From contig SVLJ01000006.1 of NCBI GenBank assembly GCA_015067995.1, forward strand, positions 48,969-112,968: 64,000 nucleotides of DNA, read 5' to 3'. Below the pieces are notes generated by a model, which was not told the origin of the DNA, did no database searches, and saw only the letters and a list, made by a program, of their open reading frames with translations. Shown here piece after piece: positions 39,636 through 48,641 of the stretch. A program made the position numbers and the translations under genes. The number at the start of each line of letters is the position of its first letter. Within the stretch, counting starts at the first letter, position 1. The stretch comes from Oscillospiraceae bacterium (GTDB taxonomy: Bacteria > Bacillota > Clostridia > Oscillospirales > Oscillospiraceae).

Positions 39636-40937
39636 TTATGTGCTGCTTTTGTTAGGATGTGAAGCCTCCAGCTTGGCTTGGCGGCGGTTTTTGATGTGCT
39701 CGGGAACCGGCTGGATATCTCCTGCCTTGGTCAGAGCCTGCTTGGTCAGCATGGGGCCGAACAGCTCATAGACCAGAACAGAGAAGAGGATAATGTTTCG
39801 GATGAGGTCACCTTCCGGGCCCAGCTGACGGGCAGTGATACACATACCCAGAGCTACGCCTGCCTGAGGCAGCAGAGTGATGCCCAGGTATTTGCAGACT
39901 GCAGGCGGACAGCGCACCCACCGGGCGCTGAGATACGCGCCCAGATATTTGCCTACAGAACGGGACAGGATATAGGCTGCGCCGATGAGGATGATGGCAA
40001 CATTCGAGAAGACACCCAGATCCAGCTCTGCACCGCTGATGACAAAGAACAGCGCGGACAGGGGAGATGTCCAGCGATCAGACTTTTCCATCAGGTCGTG
40101 GGACAGCGGGCAGAGGTTACAGAAGACGGTGCCCAGCATCATGCAGACCAACAGAGAGGAGAAGCCTACTTCCAATGTGCCGATCCGGAATTCCAGCATG
40201 GAAAGGGATGCGGTCAGGAATACAAAGGCAATGACCAGATTCAGACGGTTGGTGTTGGAATGGAACATGGTTTCCAGTTGGGTCAGTACCCAACCCAGAA
40301 GTGTACCCAGCAGGAGAGAAGCGGCGATCTCTGCCAGTGGTGCTGCCAAAATGGACATCAGATCAGCGGAGCCGCTGTTCAACGCTCGGGCAATGCCGAA
40401 GGAAACGGCGAACACCACAAGGCCCACCGCGTCATCCAATGCTACTACCGGCAGCAGAAGCTTGGTGAGGGGGCCGTTGGCTTTGTACTGGCGTACCACC
40501 ATCAGCGTGGCGGCGGGTGCGGTGGCGGTTGCGATAGCGCCCAGAGTGATGACCTGGGGAATCGTGAGCTTGTCCGGCGCTGCCAGATGGATGGCCAGGA
40601 GTGCTGCGTCCACCAGCAGAGTCGCCGTCACAGCCTGCACAATGCCAATGATCAGCGCCTGACGGCCGGTGCGCTTTAATTCATCCAACCGGAATTCATT
40701 GCCGATGGAAAAGGCGATAAAGCCCAGGGCCACTTCGGAGATCAGGGACAGGGAGCTGACGGCTGCAGCACTGGTGAATCCAATTCCGTCAACGCCCAGA
40801 GCGCCCAGACAGTAGGGGCCGATCAGGACACCGGCCACCAGATAAGCCGTGACATCCGGCAGATTCAAAGGTTTCACCAGACGGGTCATGAGAAGCCCGG
40901 CCAGGATCGCAACAGAAATGGATAAGAGGGTTGACAT
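39636..40937 (-). CDS. Cation:proton antiporter, CPA2 family
   Basis: The 433-residue membrane protein has twelve to thirteen hydrophobic segments. LVAGVLIGPYCLG near residue 35, ALGFIAFSIGNEF, and LLPVVALDDAVGLVVFAVSFG with the key acidic residues near 165 match NapA/KefB-type antiporters; the family's paired aspartates are seen as DD. There is no C-terminal RCK/TrkA domain, so it is not a complete Kef channel. It would exchange Na+ or K+ for protons. ATG 40937 has AAAGGAAG upstream. Confidence 0.9.
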   Translation of the reverse strand: MSTLLSISVAILAGLLMTRLVKPLNLPDVTAYLVAGVLIGPYCLGALGVDGIGFTSAAAVSSLSLISEVALGFIAFSIGNEFRLDELKRTGRQALIIGIVQAVTATLLVDAALLAIHLAAPDKLTIPQVITLGAIATATAPAATLMVVRQYKANGPLTKLLLPVVALDDAVGLVVFAVSFGIARALNSGSADLMSILAAPLAEIAASLLLGTLLGWVLTQLETMFHSNTNRLNLVIAFVFLTASLSMLEFRIGTLEVGFSSLLVCMMLGTVFCNLCPLSHDLMEKSDRWTSPLSALFFVISGAELDLGVFSNVAIILIGAAYILSRSVGKYLGAYLSARWVRCPPAVCKYLGITLLPQAGVALGMCITARQLGPEGDLIRNIILFSVLVYELFGPMLTKQALTKAGDIQPVPEHIKNRRQAKLEASHPNKSST

Positions 40938-40989
40938 GGGGTAAGACTTCCTTTCGCGAGATGTTTGCCGAATAACTTGGGGCTGCTAT

Positions 40990-41017
40990 AGTATAGTCTC
41001 ATTTAAAAGAAAAGCAA
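40990..41017 (-). promoter_or_regulatory. Promoter of the antiporter gene
   Basis: On the minus strand TTGCTT (41017 to 41012) and TATACT (40995 to 40990) are 16 bp apart. The remaining ~230 bases to thiI hold a TATAAT (41204) for that gene and no gene. Confidence 0.55.
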
Positions 41018-41250
41018 GAAAAAAACAGAGAGATTTCGTGAATAATATCTGGAAAATTTGTGCATTTTGGAGAGATGTGCAGAGCGAAACAGGAAACTTG
41101 CAGGAAAGATAAAAAGTGGAGATATTCCCAGGGGCATTCTGAAAGAAATGGGAAAAGAGTTGCATCTTCAAAATCTGCTCTTCCACTTTGGGAACGGATG
41201 CTGTATAATTAATCAATTATAAATCCCATACCGTTTCGGAGGTATTTTTC

Positions 41251-42483
41251 ATGAATGAAGCACATCAGCAGGAGATCCTGCTTCTGAAACTGGGTGAGGT
41301 GGTGCTGAAGGGCCTCAACCGAAACCAGTTTGAGGACAAGCTCATCTCCAATGTCATCCGCCGCCTGCGTCCTTATGGACGGTTTCAGGTCTATACCCGC
41401 CAGAGCACCATTTACGTCGAGCCAGCCAATCCCAACTGCGATATGGACGAGGCAGCCGTTGCCTGCGGCCAGATTTTCGGCGTGGCGGCGGTAGCCCGGG
41501 CTCTGCCCTGTGAGAAGTCTGTGGTCGCCATTGTGGAGACGGCCAAGAAATACTTGGCCGATGAGTTCGCCGCAGCCCGTACCTTCAAGGTGGAAAGCAA
41601 ACGTGCCGACAAGCGCTTCCACCTCAATTCCATCCAGCTTTCCCAGCAGGTGGGCGGTATGCTGGCAGAGGCATTCCCTCATGTGAAGGTGGACGTTCAC
41701 AAGCCGGATCTGACGGTGTTTGTGGAGATCCGCGAGAAGGCGGCCTATGTCCATGGCCCTGCCATGGAAGGCGCCGGCGGTTTGCCGGTGGGTACCGGCG
41801 GCAAGGCGGTGAGCCTGCTTTCCGGCGGTATCGACAGCCCCGTATCCTCATGGATGATGGCACGCCGCGGCGTGTGGCTGGAGATGGTGCACTTCGAGTC
41901 TCCTCCCTATACCTCTCAACTGGCGCAGGACAAGGTGCTGCAGCTGGCACAGGAGCTGGCGCCCTGGTGCGGCCAGCTGCTGGTGCATGTCATCCCCTTC
42001 ACAGAGGTGCAGGAGGAGATCCGCCGCCAGTGTCCCGAAGAGTATTTCACCCTTATCATGCGCCGTTTCATGATGCGGCTTGCCCAGCAGGTGGCGCGGG
42101 AAAGCGGCGCTCAGGCGCTGGTTACCGGCGAATCTCTGGGTCAGGTGGCCAGCCAGACCATGATGTCTCTGGGCGTCACCGAGGATGCGGTGGATATGCC
42201 CGTTCTGCGTCCCCTCATCGGCATCGACAAGGTGGAGATTATCCGCCTGTCCCGACGCATCGGCACCTACGAGACCTCCATTCTGCCCTATGAGGACTGC
42301 TGCACCGTGTTCACACCCCGTCACCCCAACACCCGTCCCCGTCTGGAGGATGTGCGGGAGGCGGAGTCTGTGCTGGATGTGGAGGGCCTGATGGCCAAGT
42401 CCATGGCCGGCGTCCGCCGCTTCCGCATCAAGAACGACGGCACTATGCGGGAAATCCTGCCCAGGACAGACAAGGCAGACTGA
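41251..42483 (+). CDS. thiI: tRNA 4-thiouridine synthetase ThiI
   Basis: The 410-residue protein has the N-terminal ferredoxin-like and THUMP domains (residues 1-165, with LLKLGEVVLKG), then the PP-loop ATPase starting AVSLLSGGIDSPVSSWMMA and TGESLGQVASQT. It adenylates and thiolates U8 of tRNA. The rhodanese domain of the E. coli enzyme is absent, as in most Firmicutes, so a partner cysteine desulfurase should deliver sulfur; none is adjacent. It heads a three-gene cluster with cinA and a NUDIX hydrolase. Confidence 0.95.
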   Translation: MNEAHQQEILLLKLGEVVLKGLNRNQFEDKLISNVIRRLRPYGRFQVYTRQSTIYVEPANPNCDMDEAAVACGQIFGVAAVARALPCEKSVVAIVETAKKYLADEFAAARTFKVESKRADKRFHLNSIQLSQQVGGMLAEAFPHVKVDVHKPDLTVFVEIREKAAYVHGPAMEGAGGLPVGTGGKAVSLLSGGIDSPVSSWMMARRGVWLEMVHFESPPYTSQLAQDKVLQLAQELAPWCGQLLVHVIPFTEVQEEIRRQCPEEYFTLIMRRFMMRLAQQVARESGAQALVTGESLGQVASQTMMSLGVTEDAVDMPVLRPLIGIDKVEIIRLSRRIGTYETSILPYEDCCTVFTPRHPNTRPRLEDVREAESVLDVEGLMAKSMAGVRRFRIKNDGTMREILPRTDKAD

Positions 42484-42537
42484 TCAAAAGAGCCGATATC
42501 TCCATGCCGGCTATTCACGCTATAAGGAGGATTTGAC

Positions 42538-43800
42538 ATGGCACACAAGACGGAGATCATCGCGGTGGGAACAGAGATTCTTCTGGGCAACATTGCCAAC
42601 ACGGATGCGCAGTTTCTGTCCCGTGAGCTGAGCGCGCTGGGCATCGGCGTCTACTGGCATACCGTGGTGGGCGATAACCCCATCCGCTTACGGGAAGCGG
42701 TGGAGCTGGCCCGGCAGCGGGCGGACATCATCATCACCACCGGTGGTCTTGGCCCCACCTATGACGACCTCACCAAGCAGACTATCTGCGAGGTGTTCGA
42801 CCGGCCGCTGGAGCGGCATCAGGACGTGGTGGAAAATCTGCGGATTTTCTATCGGGAATCCCTGCACCGGGAGATGCCGGAAAATAATTGCCGTCAGGCA
42901 GATCTGCCGGTGGACTGCACCGTGTTCGACAATGCGGTGGGCACTGCGCCGGGCTGTGCGTTCGAAAGCGGCGGCGTTCATGTGCTGATGCTGCCCGGTC
43001 CACCCTTTGAATGTGAGACCATGTTCCGGCGCTGCGCTGCGCCGTATCTCCGCGCTCTGTCCGATGAGGTCATCGTGTCTCACGACATCATGTGCTTCGG
43101 CATTGGTGAGTCCAGCGTGGAGCAGCTGCTTCACGACAAGATGGTGGTGATGGAGAATCCTTCTCTTGCCACCTATGCCAAACCCTCTGAGGTGCGTCTG
43201 TGTGCCACCGCCCGAGCCCATACGGTGGAAGACGCGGAGGCTATGCTGAAGCCGGTGATGGAGGAGGCTATGGTGCTGTTGGGCGATTATGCCTACGGCG
43301 TGGATGTTTCCGGCTTGCCGGAGACCTGTTTGAAGCTGCTGAAGGAGAAGGACTTGACCTTTACCTCTGCGGAATCCTGCACCGGTGGTGAAATTGCACG
43401 GCAGATCACGGAACTGCCCGGTGCGTCGGCGGTATATCGGGGCGGTGTGGTGAGCTACTGGTCCGAAGTGAAGCACGGCGTGCTGGGGGTTTCTCAGGAA
43501 CTGCTGGACGCCTATGGCGCTGTGTCGGAGCCGGTGGCGAGAGCCATGGCGGAGGGCGCACGAGCTGTTACCGGCGCTGAGCTGGCAGTGTCTGTTACCG
43601 GTGTGGCCGGGCCGGACAGCGATGAACGCGGCAATCCGGTGGGGCTGGTATTCGTGGGACTGGCTGCTCCCGAAGGCACGTTCTGCCGGAAGCTGGAACT
43701 GGGCCGCCGCCGCAGAGACCGCATACGGGGCGTGTCCACCAACCATGCCTTTGATATGCTCCGCAGGTATCTCACCGGACTGAATCCCGAGGCAATGTGA
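42538..43800 (+). CDS. cinA: CinA family protein (nicotinamide-nucleotide amidase)
   Basis: The 420-residue protein has the N-terminal MoCF-like domain (IIAVGTEILLGNIANTDAQF, TTGGLGPTYDDLTKQ) and a C-terminal CinA domain (TFTSAESCTGGEIARQITELPGASA, GVAGPDSDERGNPVGLVF). The family deamidates nicotinamide mononucleotide and cleaves ADP-ribose. It lies 54 bp after thiI, AAGGAGG precedes the ATG, and the NUDIX gene follows after 10 bp. Confidence 0.95.
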   Translation: MAHKTEIIAVGTEILLGNIANTDAQFLSRELSALGIGVYWHTVVGDNPIRLREAVELARQRADIIITTGGLGPTYDDLTKQTICEVFDRPLERHQDVVENLRIFYRESLHREMPENNCRQADLPVDCTVFDNAVGTAPGCAFESGGVHVLMLPGPPFECETMFRRCAAPYLRALSDEVIVSHDIMCFGIGESSVEQLLHDKMVVMENPSLATYAKPSEVRLCATARAHTVEDAEAMLKPVMEEAMVLLGDYAYGVDVSGLPETCLKLLKEKDLTFTSAESCTGGEIARQITELPGASAVYRGGVVSYWSEVKHGVLGVSQELLDAYGAVSEPVARAMAEGARAVTGAELAVSVTGVAGPDSDERGNPVGLVFVGLAAPEGTFCRKLELGRRRRDRIRGVSTNHAFDMLRRYLTGLNPEAM

Positions 43801-43810
43801 GGAATTGTCC

Positions 43811-44329
43811 ATGGAACTGATGGACATTTACGATGAAGAGCGGCAGAAAACCGGGCGCACTATGGAGCGTTCGCAGGAACCGGCTCCCGGCGATCACAGA
43901 ACGGTGGTACACCTGTGCATATTCAACAGTGCGGGTGAGCTGCTGATCCAGCGCCGTTCGGCGGCAAAGTTTACCTATCCCCTGCGGTGGGATGTGACCG
44001 CTGCTGGTGCGGTGGACGCAGGAGAGATCAGCCGACAGGCGGCGGAGCGTGAGCTGCGGGAGGAAATGGGATATTCCCTCTCTCTGGCCGGACTGCGCCC
44101 CGTGATGACGGTGAATTTTCCAGGCGGCTTTGACGACTTCTTTGTGGTGGAACGGGAGATTTCGCTGCAGGAACTGGCATTTCAAACAGAAGAGGTCTGT
44201 GATGCCGCGTGGGTGAGTCTTGCAGAGGCGGAGCGGATGGTGCGGGAAAAGGAATTCTGTCCCTATCCGCCGGGGCTGCTGACGGTGCTGTATTCCCTGC
44301 GTCACGGAAAAGGCTTTATCGATGAATGA
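43811..44329 (+). CDS. NUDIX hydrolase, isopentenyl-diphosphate-isomerase-like group
   Basis: The 172-residue protein carries a NUDIX box starting GAVDAGE and ending RELREEMGY at residues ~58-80. Its N-terminus (MELMDIYDEERQKTG) and HLCIFNSAGELLIQRRS are typical of the Idi/YfcD-like subgroup. These hydrolyse nucleoside or other diphosphates; the substrate is unknown. It probably shares the thiI-cinA transcript. The CinA partner activity on ADP-ribose makes a nucleotide clean-up role plausible (inference). Confidence 0.88.
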   Translation: MELMDIYDEERQKTGRTMERSQEPAPGDHRTVVHLCIFNSAGELLIQRRSAAKFTYPLRWDVTAAGAVDAGEISRQAAERELREEMGYSLSLAGLRPVMTVNFPGGFDDFFVVEREISLQELAFQTEEVCDAAWVSLAEAERMVREKEFCPYPPGLLTVLYSLRHGKGFIDE

Positions 44330-44332
44330 AAG

Positions 44333-44379
44333 GACCCCGGTGAAGTGGAAGCGAGTTGCGCTTTCCCATCACCGGGGTC
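44333..44379. terminator. Terminator after the NUDIX gene
   Basis: GACCCCGGTGA and TCACCGGGGTC pair at the base, with GGAAGCG/GCGCTTTCC-type pairing inside, then ATTTC. Confidence 0.75.
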
Positions 44380-44548
44380 ATTTCTGTTCAGATTTTTCCG
44401 AAAGGACAGCTTCGTAGATGGCCAGATCACTGTTTTCTTTGTCGTTAAAATATAGATAGCTGATTACCCCGGACGAATATCGCTCTTTTGGATACCATTT
44501 TGCAGCATGCGGCGTATCTGGAAAGCACAGAATTCTGTATACCGGCAT
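44378..44548 (-). CDS. Small hypothetical protein, 56 aa
   Basis: A clean minus-strand frame runs from ATG 44548 to TGA 44378: it begins MPVYRILCFPDTPHAAKWYP and continues with SYLYFNDKENSDLAIYEAVL. The composition looks protein-like, with no sign of a shadow gene. No ribosome site is seen, and the start lies 14 nt after the ZIP transporter stop on the same strand, so it could be translationally coupled or be the tail of a broken gene. Function unknown. Confidence 0.4.
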   Translation of the reverse strand: MPVYRILCFPDTPHAAKWYPKERYSSGVISYLYFNDKENSDLAIYEAVLSEKSEQK

Positions 44549-44561
44549 ACCGTGCACGGTA

Positions 44562-45320
44562 TTAACCCAATGCCACGTCCAGCGTCATCATGATCAGGAA
44601 GCCCAGCAGGAAGCCGCAGGTTCCGGTGCGGCTGTGTGCCTGGGGAATCAGCTCTTCGGCAACTACGTACAGCATGGCACCGGCGGCAAAGCTCAGAAGC
44701 CATGGCATCAGCGGCGTGGCGCCGGCGGCGAACAGCACAACCAGTACGCCGAAGAAAGGTTCCACCGAGCCGGACATGGCGCCGCCCAGAAAGGCTCGCC
44801 GACGGGAGAAACCTTCCTGCCGCAGCGGGAGAGAGATGGCGGCGCCTTCGGGAAAGTTCTGGATGCCGATGCCGACTGCCAACGCCACAGCACCGGCAAG
44901 GTGGTCGCCGCCTGCGGCCAAAGCAAATGCAAGGCCAACGGCCATGCCCTCCGGTATGTTGTGCAGAGTGATAGCCGCTGCCAGCAGGGCAGAACCACGG
45001 GAGCCGGGGAAGTGGAACCGCCCTTCCTGCAGACGGGTGAGCCAGAGATCCATGGCCGCCAGAAAGACAGCACCCAGCAGCATTCCCATTCCTGCAGGCA
45101 GCCAGCCGGGAAGCGCAAGGGCGCGGCTTCGTTCGATGGCGGGGATCAGCAGACTCCATACGGAGGCAGCGGTCATCACGCCGGCGGCAAAGCCCAGCAT
45201 GGCCTGACGAAATCGGGGATGAGGATCTCCGGCAAAAAAGAATACAGTGGCGGAGCCCAGCGCAGTCATCAGAAAGGTAAACAGTGTGCCGCAGGCCGCC
45301 CAGATCAGTGCTTGCATCAT
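44562..45320 (-). CDS. ZIP-family metal transporter
   Basis: The 252-residue membrane protein has eight hydrophobic segments and the two ZIP metal-site helices TLHNIPEGMAVGLAF near residue 145 and NFPEGAAISLPL near 183, with a late VVAEELIPQAH. It would import zinc, iron or manganese; specificity cannot be told. There is no histidine-rich loop. No Zur- or MntR-like site was recognised upstream. Confidence 0.93.
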   Translation of the reverse strand: MMQALIWAACGTLFTFLMTALGSATVFFFAGDPHPRFRQAMLGFAAGVMTAASVWSLLIPAIERSRALALPGWLPAGMGMLLGAVFLAAMDLWLTRLQEGRFHFPGSRGSALLAAAITLHNIPEGMAVGLAFALAAGGDHLAGAVALAVGIGIQNFPEGAAISLPLRQEGFSRRRAFLGGAMSGSVEPFFGVLVVLFAAGATPLMPWLLSFAAGAMLYVVAEELIPQAHSRTGTCGFLLGFLIMMTLDVALG

Positions 45321-45435
45321 ATCGTTCCTCCAACACGGGTACCGGGGAAATGCTCGCGCCTGTGGATACCCGTATCCCAGAATACGCGGAATGCGGCGGC
45401 GCGGTGTCTGGCGGGAGGATGCGCAGAAAGAAGAA

Positions 45436-45464
45436 TTGAAAACCCATAGGAGATGTAATATAAT
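45436..45464 (+). promoter_or_regulatory. Promoter of the guanine deaminase operon
   Basis: TTGAAA (45436) and TATAAT (45459) are 17 bp apart. The leader to the ATG is about 105 nt; I looked for a purine riboswitch core and did not find one. Confidence 0.65.
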
Positions 45465-45575
45465 ACGAAAAAATGACTTCGGAATGATATGTGCTGCAGA
45501 GGCATGACACGAAAACTACAGCTGCGCGGAAGAGGTGTCTGCCCGGCGGCGTTTGGAACAGGAGGAACAGGTATC

Positions 45576-46835
45576 ATGACCACCGTACTGAAGGGTAATA
45601 TTGTTTCCGCCACGGCACTGGGCAAACTGGAGATTACGGAAAATGGATATATGGTGCTGGAGGATGGAGTCATCACCGGGATCCATGATCGTTTGCCGGA
45701 GGCGTATGCCCATGCGCCTCTGGAGGATTACGGTGACTGCCTGATCCTGCAGTCCTTTGCGGATATGCATTTCCACGCGCCCCAGTACGCCATGCAGGGC
45801 ATGGGCTTTGACCTGCCCCTGCTGGAATGGCTGGAGAAGTATGCGTTTCCCACAGAAGCCCGTTACCTGGACATAGGGTTTGCGCGGGAGGTGTACAGCC
45901 GACTGGCGCGGGAGATGGTGCAAAACGGCACGACACGCATGTGCGTGTTTTCCACACTCCACCGTCCGGCTACGCTGGTGCTGATGGAGGAATTGGAAAA
46001 GGCCGGTGCTGTGGCCTATGTGGGCAAGGTGAATATGGATCGCAACAGCCCGGACTTCCTTCGGGAGACTACGGAAGGGGCGAAGACGGAAACACTTCGC
46101 TGGCTGGACGAGTGCAGCCGGTTCCGCAATGTCAAGCCTATGATCACACCTCGCTTTACACCCTCCTGCACCGATGAACTGATGACCTTCCTTGGGAAGC
46201 TGGTGCAGGAAAGGAATCTGCCTGTTCAGTCTCATTTGTCGGAAAATCGCGCGGAAATGAACTGGGTGCGGCGGCTGCATCCCGACTGTCAGCAGTATTG
46301 GGAGACCTATGCCAAGTTCGGCCTGTGGACGGATCGCACCCTCATGGCTCACTGCGTCTGGTGTGATGAACGGGAGAGGAAGGCCATTCGGGAAGCCGGT
46401 GTTACGATGGTGCACTGCGGAGCGTCCAATAACAATATCCTCTCCGGCACAGCACCTGTCCGGCAGATGCTGGATGAAGGGATCAAAGTGGTTCTGGGCA
46501 ATGACGTAGGCGCCGGAGACAGCCTGCAGGGCTTTGATCTGGTGGCGGATTCTGTGCGCGCATCCAAAACAAAGCATGTGCAGGATGGTTGGACTACTCC
46601 GTTCCTGACGGTGGCGGAGGGCTGGTATCTGGGTACTACCGCCGGTGCGGAATTCTTCGGTGCAGGCAAGGGCTTTGCCGTGGGCGATGCCCTGCATGCC
46701 ATTGTGCTGGACGATTCCCGTCTGCTCACCCCCCGTGACCTGACGGTGCAGGAGCGCTTTGAGCGCAGTATCTACCGCCGCCAGAACGACGCTATCCGCG
46801 CCGTGTGGAGCGAAGGCCGCAAGGTTGTAGGCTGA
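45576..46835 (+). CDS. guaD: Guanine deaminase / amidohydrolase
   Basis: The 419-residue metal-dependent hydrolase has FADMHFHAPQYAMQG near residue 65 (HxH zinc ligands and the guanine-deaminase PQY), QSHLSENRAEM near 220, LMAHCVW near 255, and LGNDVGAGDS near 308 for the last ligand. Guanine deaminase turns guanine into xanthine. ATG 45576 has GGAGG 8-9 nt upstream. It leads a run with a small membrane protein and a nitroreductase-like flavoprotein. Confidence 0.88.
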   Translation: MTTVLKGNIVSATALGKLEITENGYMVLEDGVITGIHDRLPEAYAHAPLEDYGDCLILQSFADMHFHAPQYAMQGMGFDLPLLEWLEKYAFPTEARYLDIGFAREVYSRLAREMVQNGTTRMCVFSTLHRPATLVLMEELEKAGAVAYVGKVNMDRNSPDFLRETTEGAKTETLRWLDECSRFRNVKPMITPRFTPSCTDELMTFLGKLVQERNLPVQSHLSENRAEMNWVRRLHPDCQQYWETYAKFGLWTDRTLMAHCVWCDERERKAIREAGVTMVHCGASNNNILSGTAPVRQMLDEGIKVVLGNDVGAGDSLQGFDLVADSVRASKTKHVQDGWTTPFLTVAEGWYLGTTAGAEFFGAGKGFAVGDALHAIVLDDSRLLTPRDLTVQERFERSIYRRQNDAIRAVWSEGRKVVG

Positions 46836-46852
46836 AGGAAAGGATAGATTTC

Positions 46853-47107
46853 ATGGATTATCAGAGCGAAAGAGATAAGGCCAGCCTGAAATTCAGTGTG
46901 GTGCTGGTGTTTTTGGGAACGACAGTCGCCGGTATTATGGACGGCATGATTGAGGACAGCACCCTCAGCACGGTGGCCATTGTCGCCGTGTGTGCGGTGC
47001 TGCTGTGTCTGGATCGCGGCTTCCGCTGGCTGGTGAGCCGCCGATTAAACAAAAAAGCAGAAAAGAACGGCGATCCCATTCCCTTTGGCAAGAACAATAT
47101 GATCTGA
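46853..47107 (+). CDS. Small membrane protein, 84 aa
   Basis: The protein has two hydrophobic segments (LKFSVVLVFLGTTVAGIM and TVAIVAVCAVLLCLD) joined by a short acidic loop and a basic C-terminus. AAGGAAAGGA lies upstream. It sits 17 bp after guanine deaminase and 17 bp before the nitroreductase, so it is co-transcribed. I do not recognise it. Confidence 0.7.
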   Translation: MDYQSERDKASLKFSVVLVFLGTTVAGIMDGMIEDSTLSTVAIVAVCAVLLCLDRGFRWLVSRRLNKKAEKNGDPIPFGKNNMI

Positions 47108-47124
47108 AGGAAGGAGCAATCGAC

Positions 47125-47652
47125 ATGAACGAGATTTTGAAGCTGCTGGAGCAGCGCCGCAGTATCCGCACTTATCAGAAGGAACAGATTACCGATGAAC
47201 AGCTGGAGGCCATTCTGGAGGCCGGTATCTGGGCACCCAGCGCCAAGAATCAGCAGTCTCCCGTGATCGTAGCGGTGCAGGATGCCGACACCGTGGCCGA
47301 GCTGAGCCGTCTCAACGCACAGGTGATGGGTGCACAGACGGACCCCTTCTATGGCGCACCTACCGTGCTGGTGGTGCTGGCAGACCCCAAGGCTACCAAC
47401 GAGATCAACGGCGTCTGTGACGGCTCGCTGGTCATGGGCAACCTGATGAACGCAGCATGGAGTCTGGGCATCGGCTCCTGCTGGATCAACCGTGCAAGAG
47501 AGATGTTCCAGCTGCCGGAGGGCAAGGCTCTGCTGGCCAGATGGGGTTTGCCGGAGGACTTGGTGGGTGTGGGCAACTGCATCCTGGGTTATCCCGCCGG
47601 TGATGTGCCTGCGCCCAAGGAAAGACGCGAGGGACGGATTCTCAGAATCTGA
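47125..47652 (+). CDS. Nitroreductase-family FMN protein
   Basis: The 175-residue protein has the standard nitroreductase fold: LLEQRRSIRTYQKEQITDEQLEAIL, GIWAPSAKNQQSP for FMN phosphate binding, then GSLVMGNLMNAAWSLGIGSCW and VGVGNCILGYP. Family members reduce quinones, nitro compounds or flavins with NAD(P)H. AAGGAGC lies 7-8 nt before the ATG. Physiological substrate unknown. Confidence 0.9.
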   Translation: MNEILKLLEQRRSIRTYQKEQITDEQLEAILEAGIWAPSAKNQQSPVIVAVQDADTVAELSRLNAQVMGAQTDPFYGAPTVLVVLADPKATNEINGVCDGSLVMGNLMNAAWSLGIGSCWINRAREMFQLPEGKALLARWGLPEDLVGVGNCILGYPAGDVPAPKERREGRILRI

Positions 47653-47667
47653 CGGCGATAACAGGAC

Positions 47668-47712
47668 AAAACAATTCTCCCGTGATCTGCGGATCACGGG
47701 AGAATTGTTTTT
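47668..47712. terminator. Bidirectional terminator
   Basis: AAACAATTCTCCCGTGATC and its complement enclose TGC, with TTTTT after. It serves the convergent genes on either side. Confidence 0.9.
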
Positions 47713-47713
47713 G

Positions 47714-48469
47714 TCAGGACAGTCCGGCGCGTTGACAGAGGGCGTCATAGATTGCCCGGGTGGCGGCAGTATCCTCGCCGCTGAGGACAATGGTTTTTCC
47801 GCGGTCTGTCAGCACCACACAGGCGTCGCAGCCGGTGTAGGTATAGCGTGTGTAGCTGCCGAATTCTTCATTGCGGAAGCTGCCCAGCAGCAGACGAAAG
47901 CTGCCCAGACCGCCGGTTCGGAGGCCGGGAACAGGCTCCTCGCGGTACTCGATAGAAGTAATATCGGCGTACCGGATGGTGAGATCGCTCCAGTAGCTGG
48001 CACGAATGCGCACGGTGTCTTCGCCGTATTCCGGCGTGATATTGCCGGTGAACAGCATGACACATGTCGGAATCATGATCATTGCGGCAATGGTAATGGC
48101 GGCAGTGGTGATTCGTCGGCTTTTGCGGCGATCCGCTTCGGTGACCTCAGGGGGTTCGCCGTCCCGCCAGCACCTGGTGTTGGAAAGCCAGATCATGGCG
48201 GCCACATCCAGCAGTGTGACGATGATAAAAGCAGCAACGAATGCCGACGGTGCGTCTTCACCCAGCACTGCCCACAGAAGCAGAAGAATGCCGCATATCA
48301 GCAGCCCACCGCCGGTGACGCGGCAGAGCTTCTTTTCGTCATAGGCGGCTTTTTTCTCCGGAGAGGCGGTGTTGTAGCCGGCGATAAGGAATGCACCCCG
48401 CCCGGACAACAGACTCACGGCGGGAATGATCAGTAGTGCCGCCGTGGAATACATAATGATGGAAAACAT
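47714..48469 (-). CDS. DUF3784-like membrane protein with PH-like C-terminal domain
   Basis: The 251-residue protein starts with a membrane helix, then GRGAFLIAGYNTASPEKKAAYDEKKLCR, the DUF3784 pattern (the K-K-x-C-R stretch), three more hydrophobic segments, and a beta-rich C-terminal domain (RIRASYWSDLTIRYADITSIEYRE) like bacterial PH domains. ATG 48469 has GGGAGGTG 8 nt upstream; longer in-frame starts add an unconserved leader. Function unknown; such proteins sit in the membrane of many Firmicutes. Confidence 0.75.
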   Translation of the reverse strand: MFSIIMYSTAALLIIPAVSLLSGRGAFLIAGYNTASPEKKAAYDEKKLCRVTGGGLLICGILLLLWAVLGEDAPSAFVAAFIIVTLLDVAAMIWLSNTRCWRDGEPPEVTEADRRKSRRITTAAITIAAMIMIPTCVMLFTGNITPEYGEDTVRIRASYWSDLTIRYADITSIEYREEPVPGLRTGGLGSFRLLLGSFRNEEFGSYTRYTYTGCDACVVLTDRGKTIVLSGEDTAATRAIYDALCQRAGLS

Positions 48470-48641
48470 AGACGCACCTCCCTGTGCGGATGGACTGATT
48501 TCAGTATAGATTTCGGGTGATGGCTCTGTCAAGAAAACATTCCCCCGGATTAAAAAAATATGGACAAGCCTTCCTTTCCCGACGGGTTTCGTCTTCCCAT
48601 GTCTGTAAAATGGAAAAAAACGCCTTGAGGAGGGAATGGTC

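Noticed and set aside
45321..45575. Possible purine or metal riboswitch between the ZIP and guanine deaminase genes
   Set aside because: Neither the purine-riboswitch core nor the yybP-ykoY-type core could be found on either strand.
48485..48635. Possible Spo0A box upstream of spoIIE
   Set aside because: The closest word (TGTCAAG) differs from the TGTCGAA consensus at two positions and no second box is visible.
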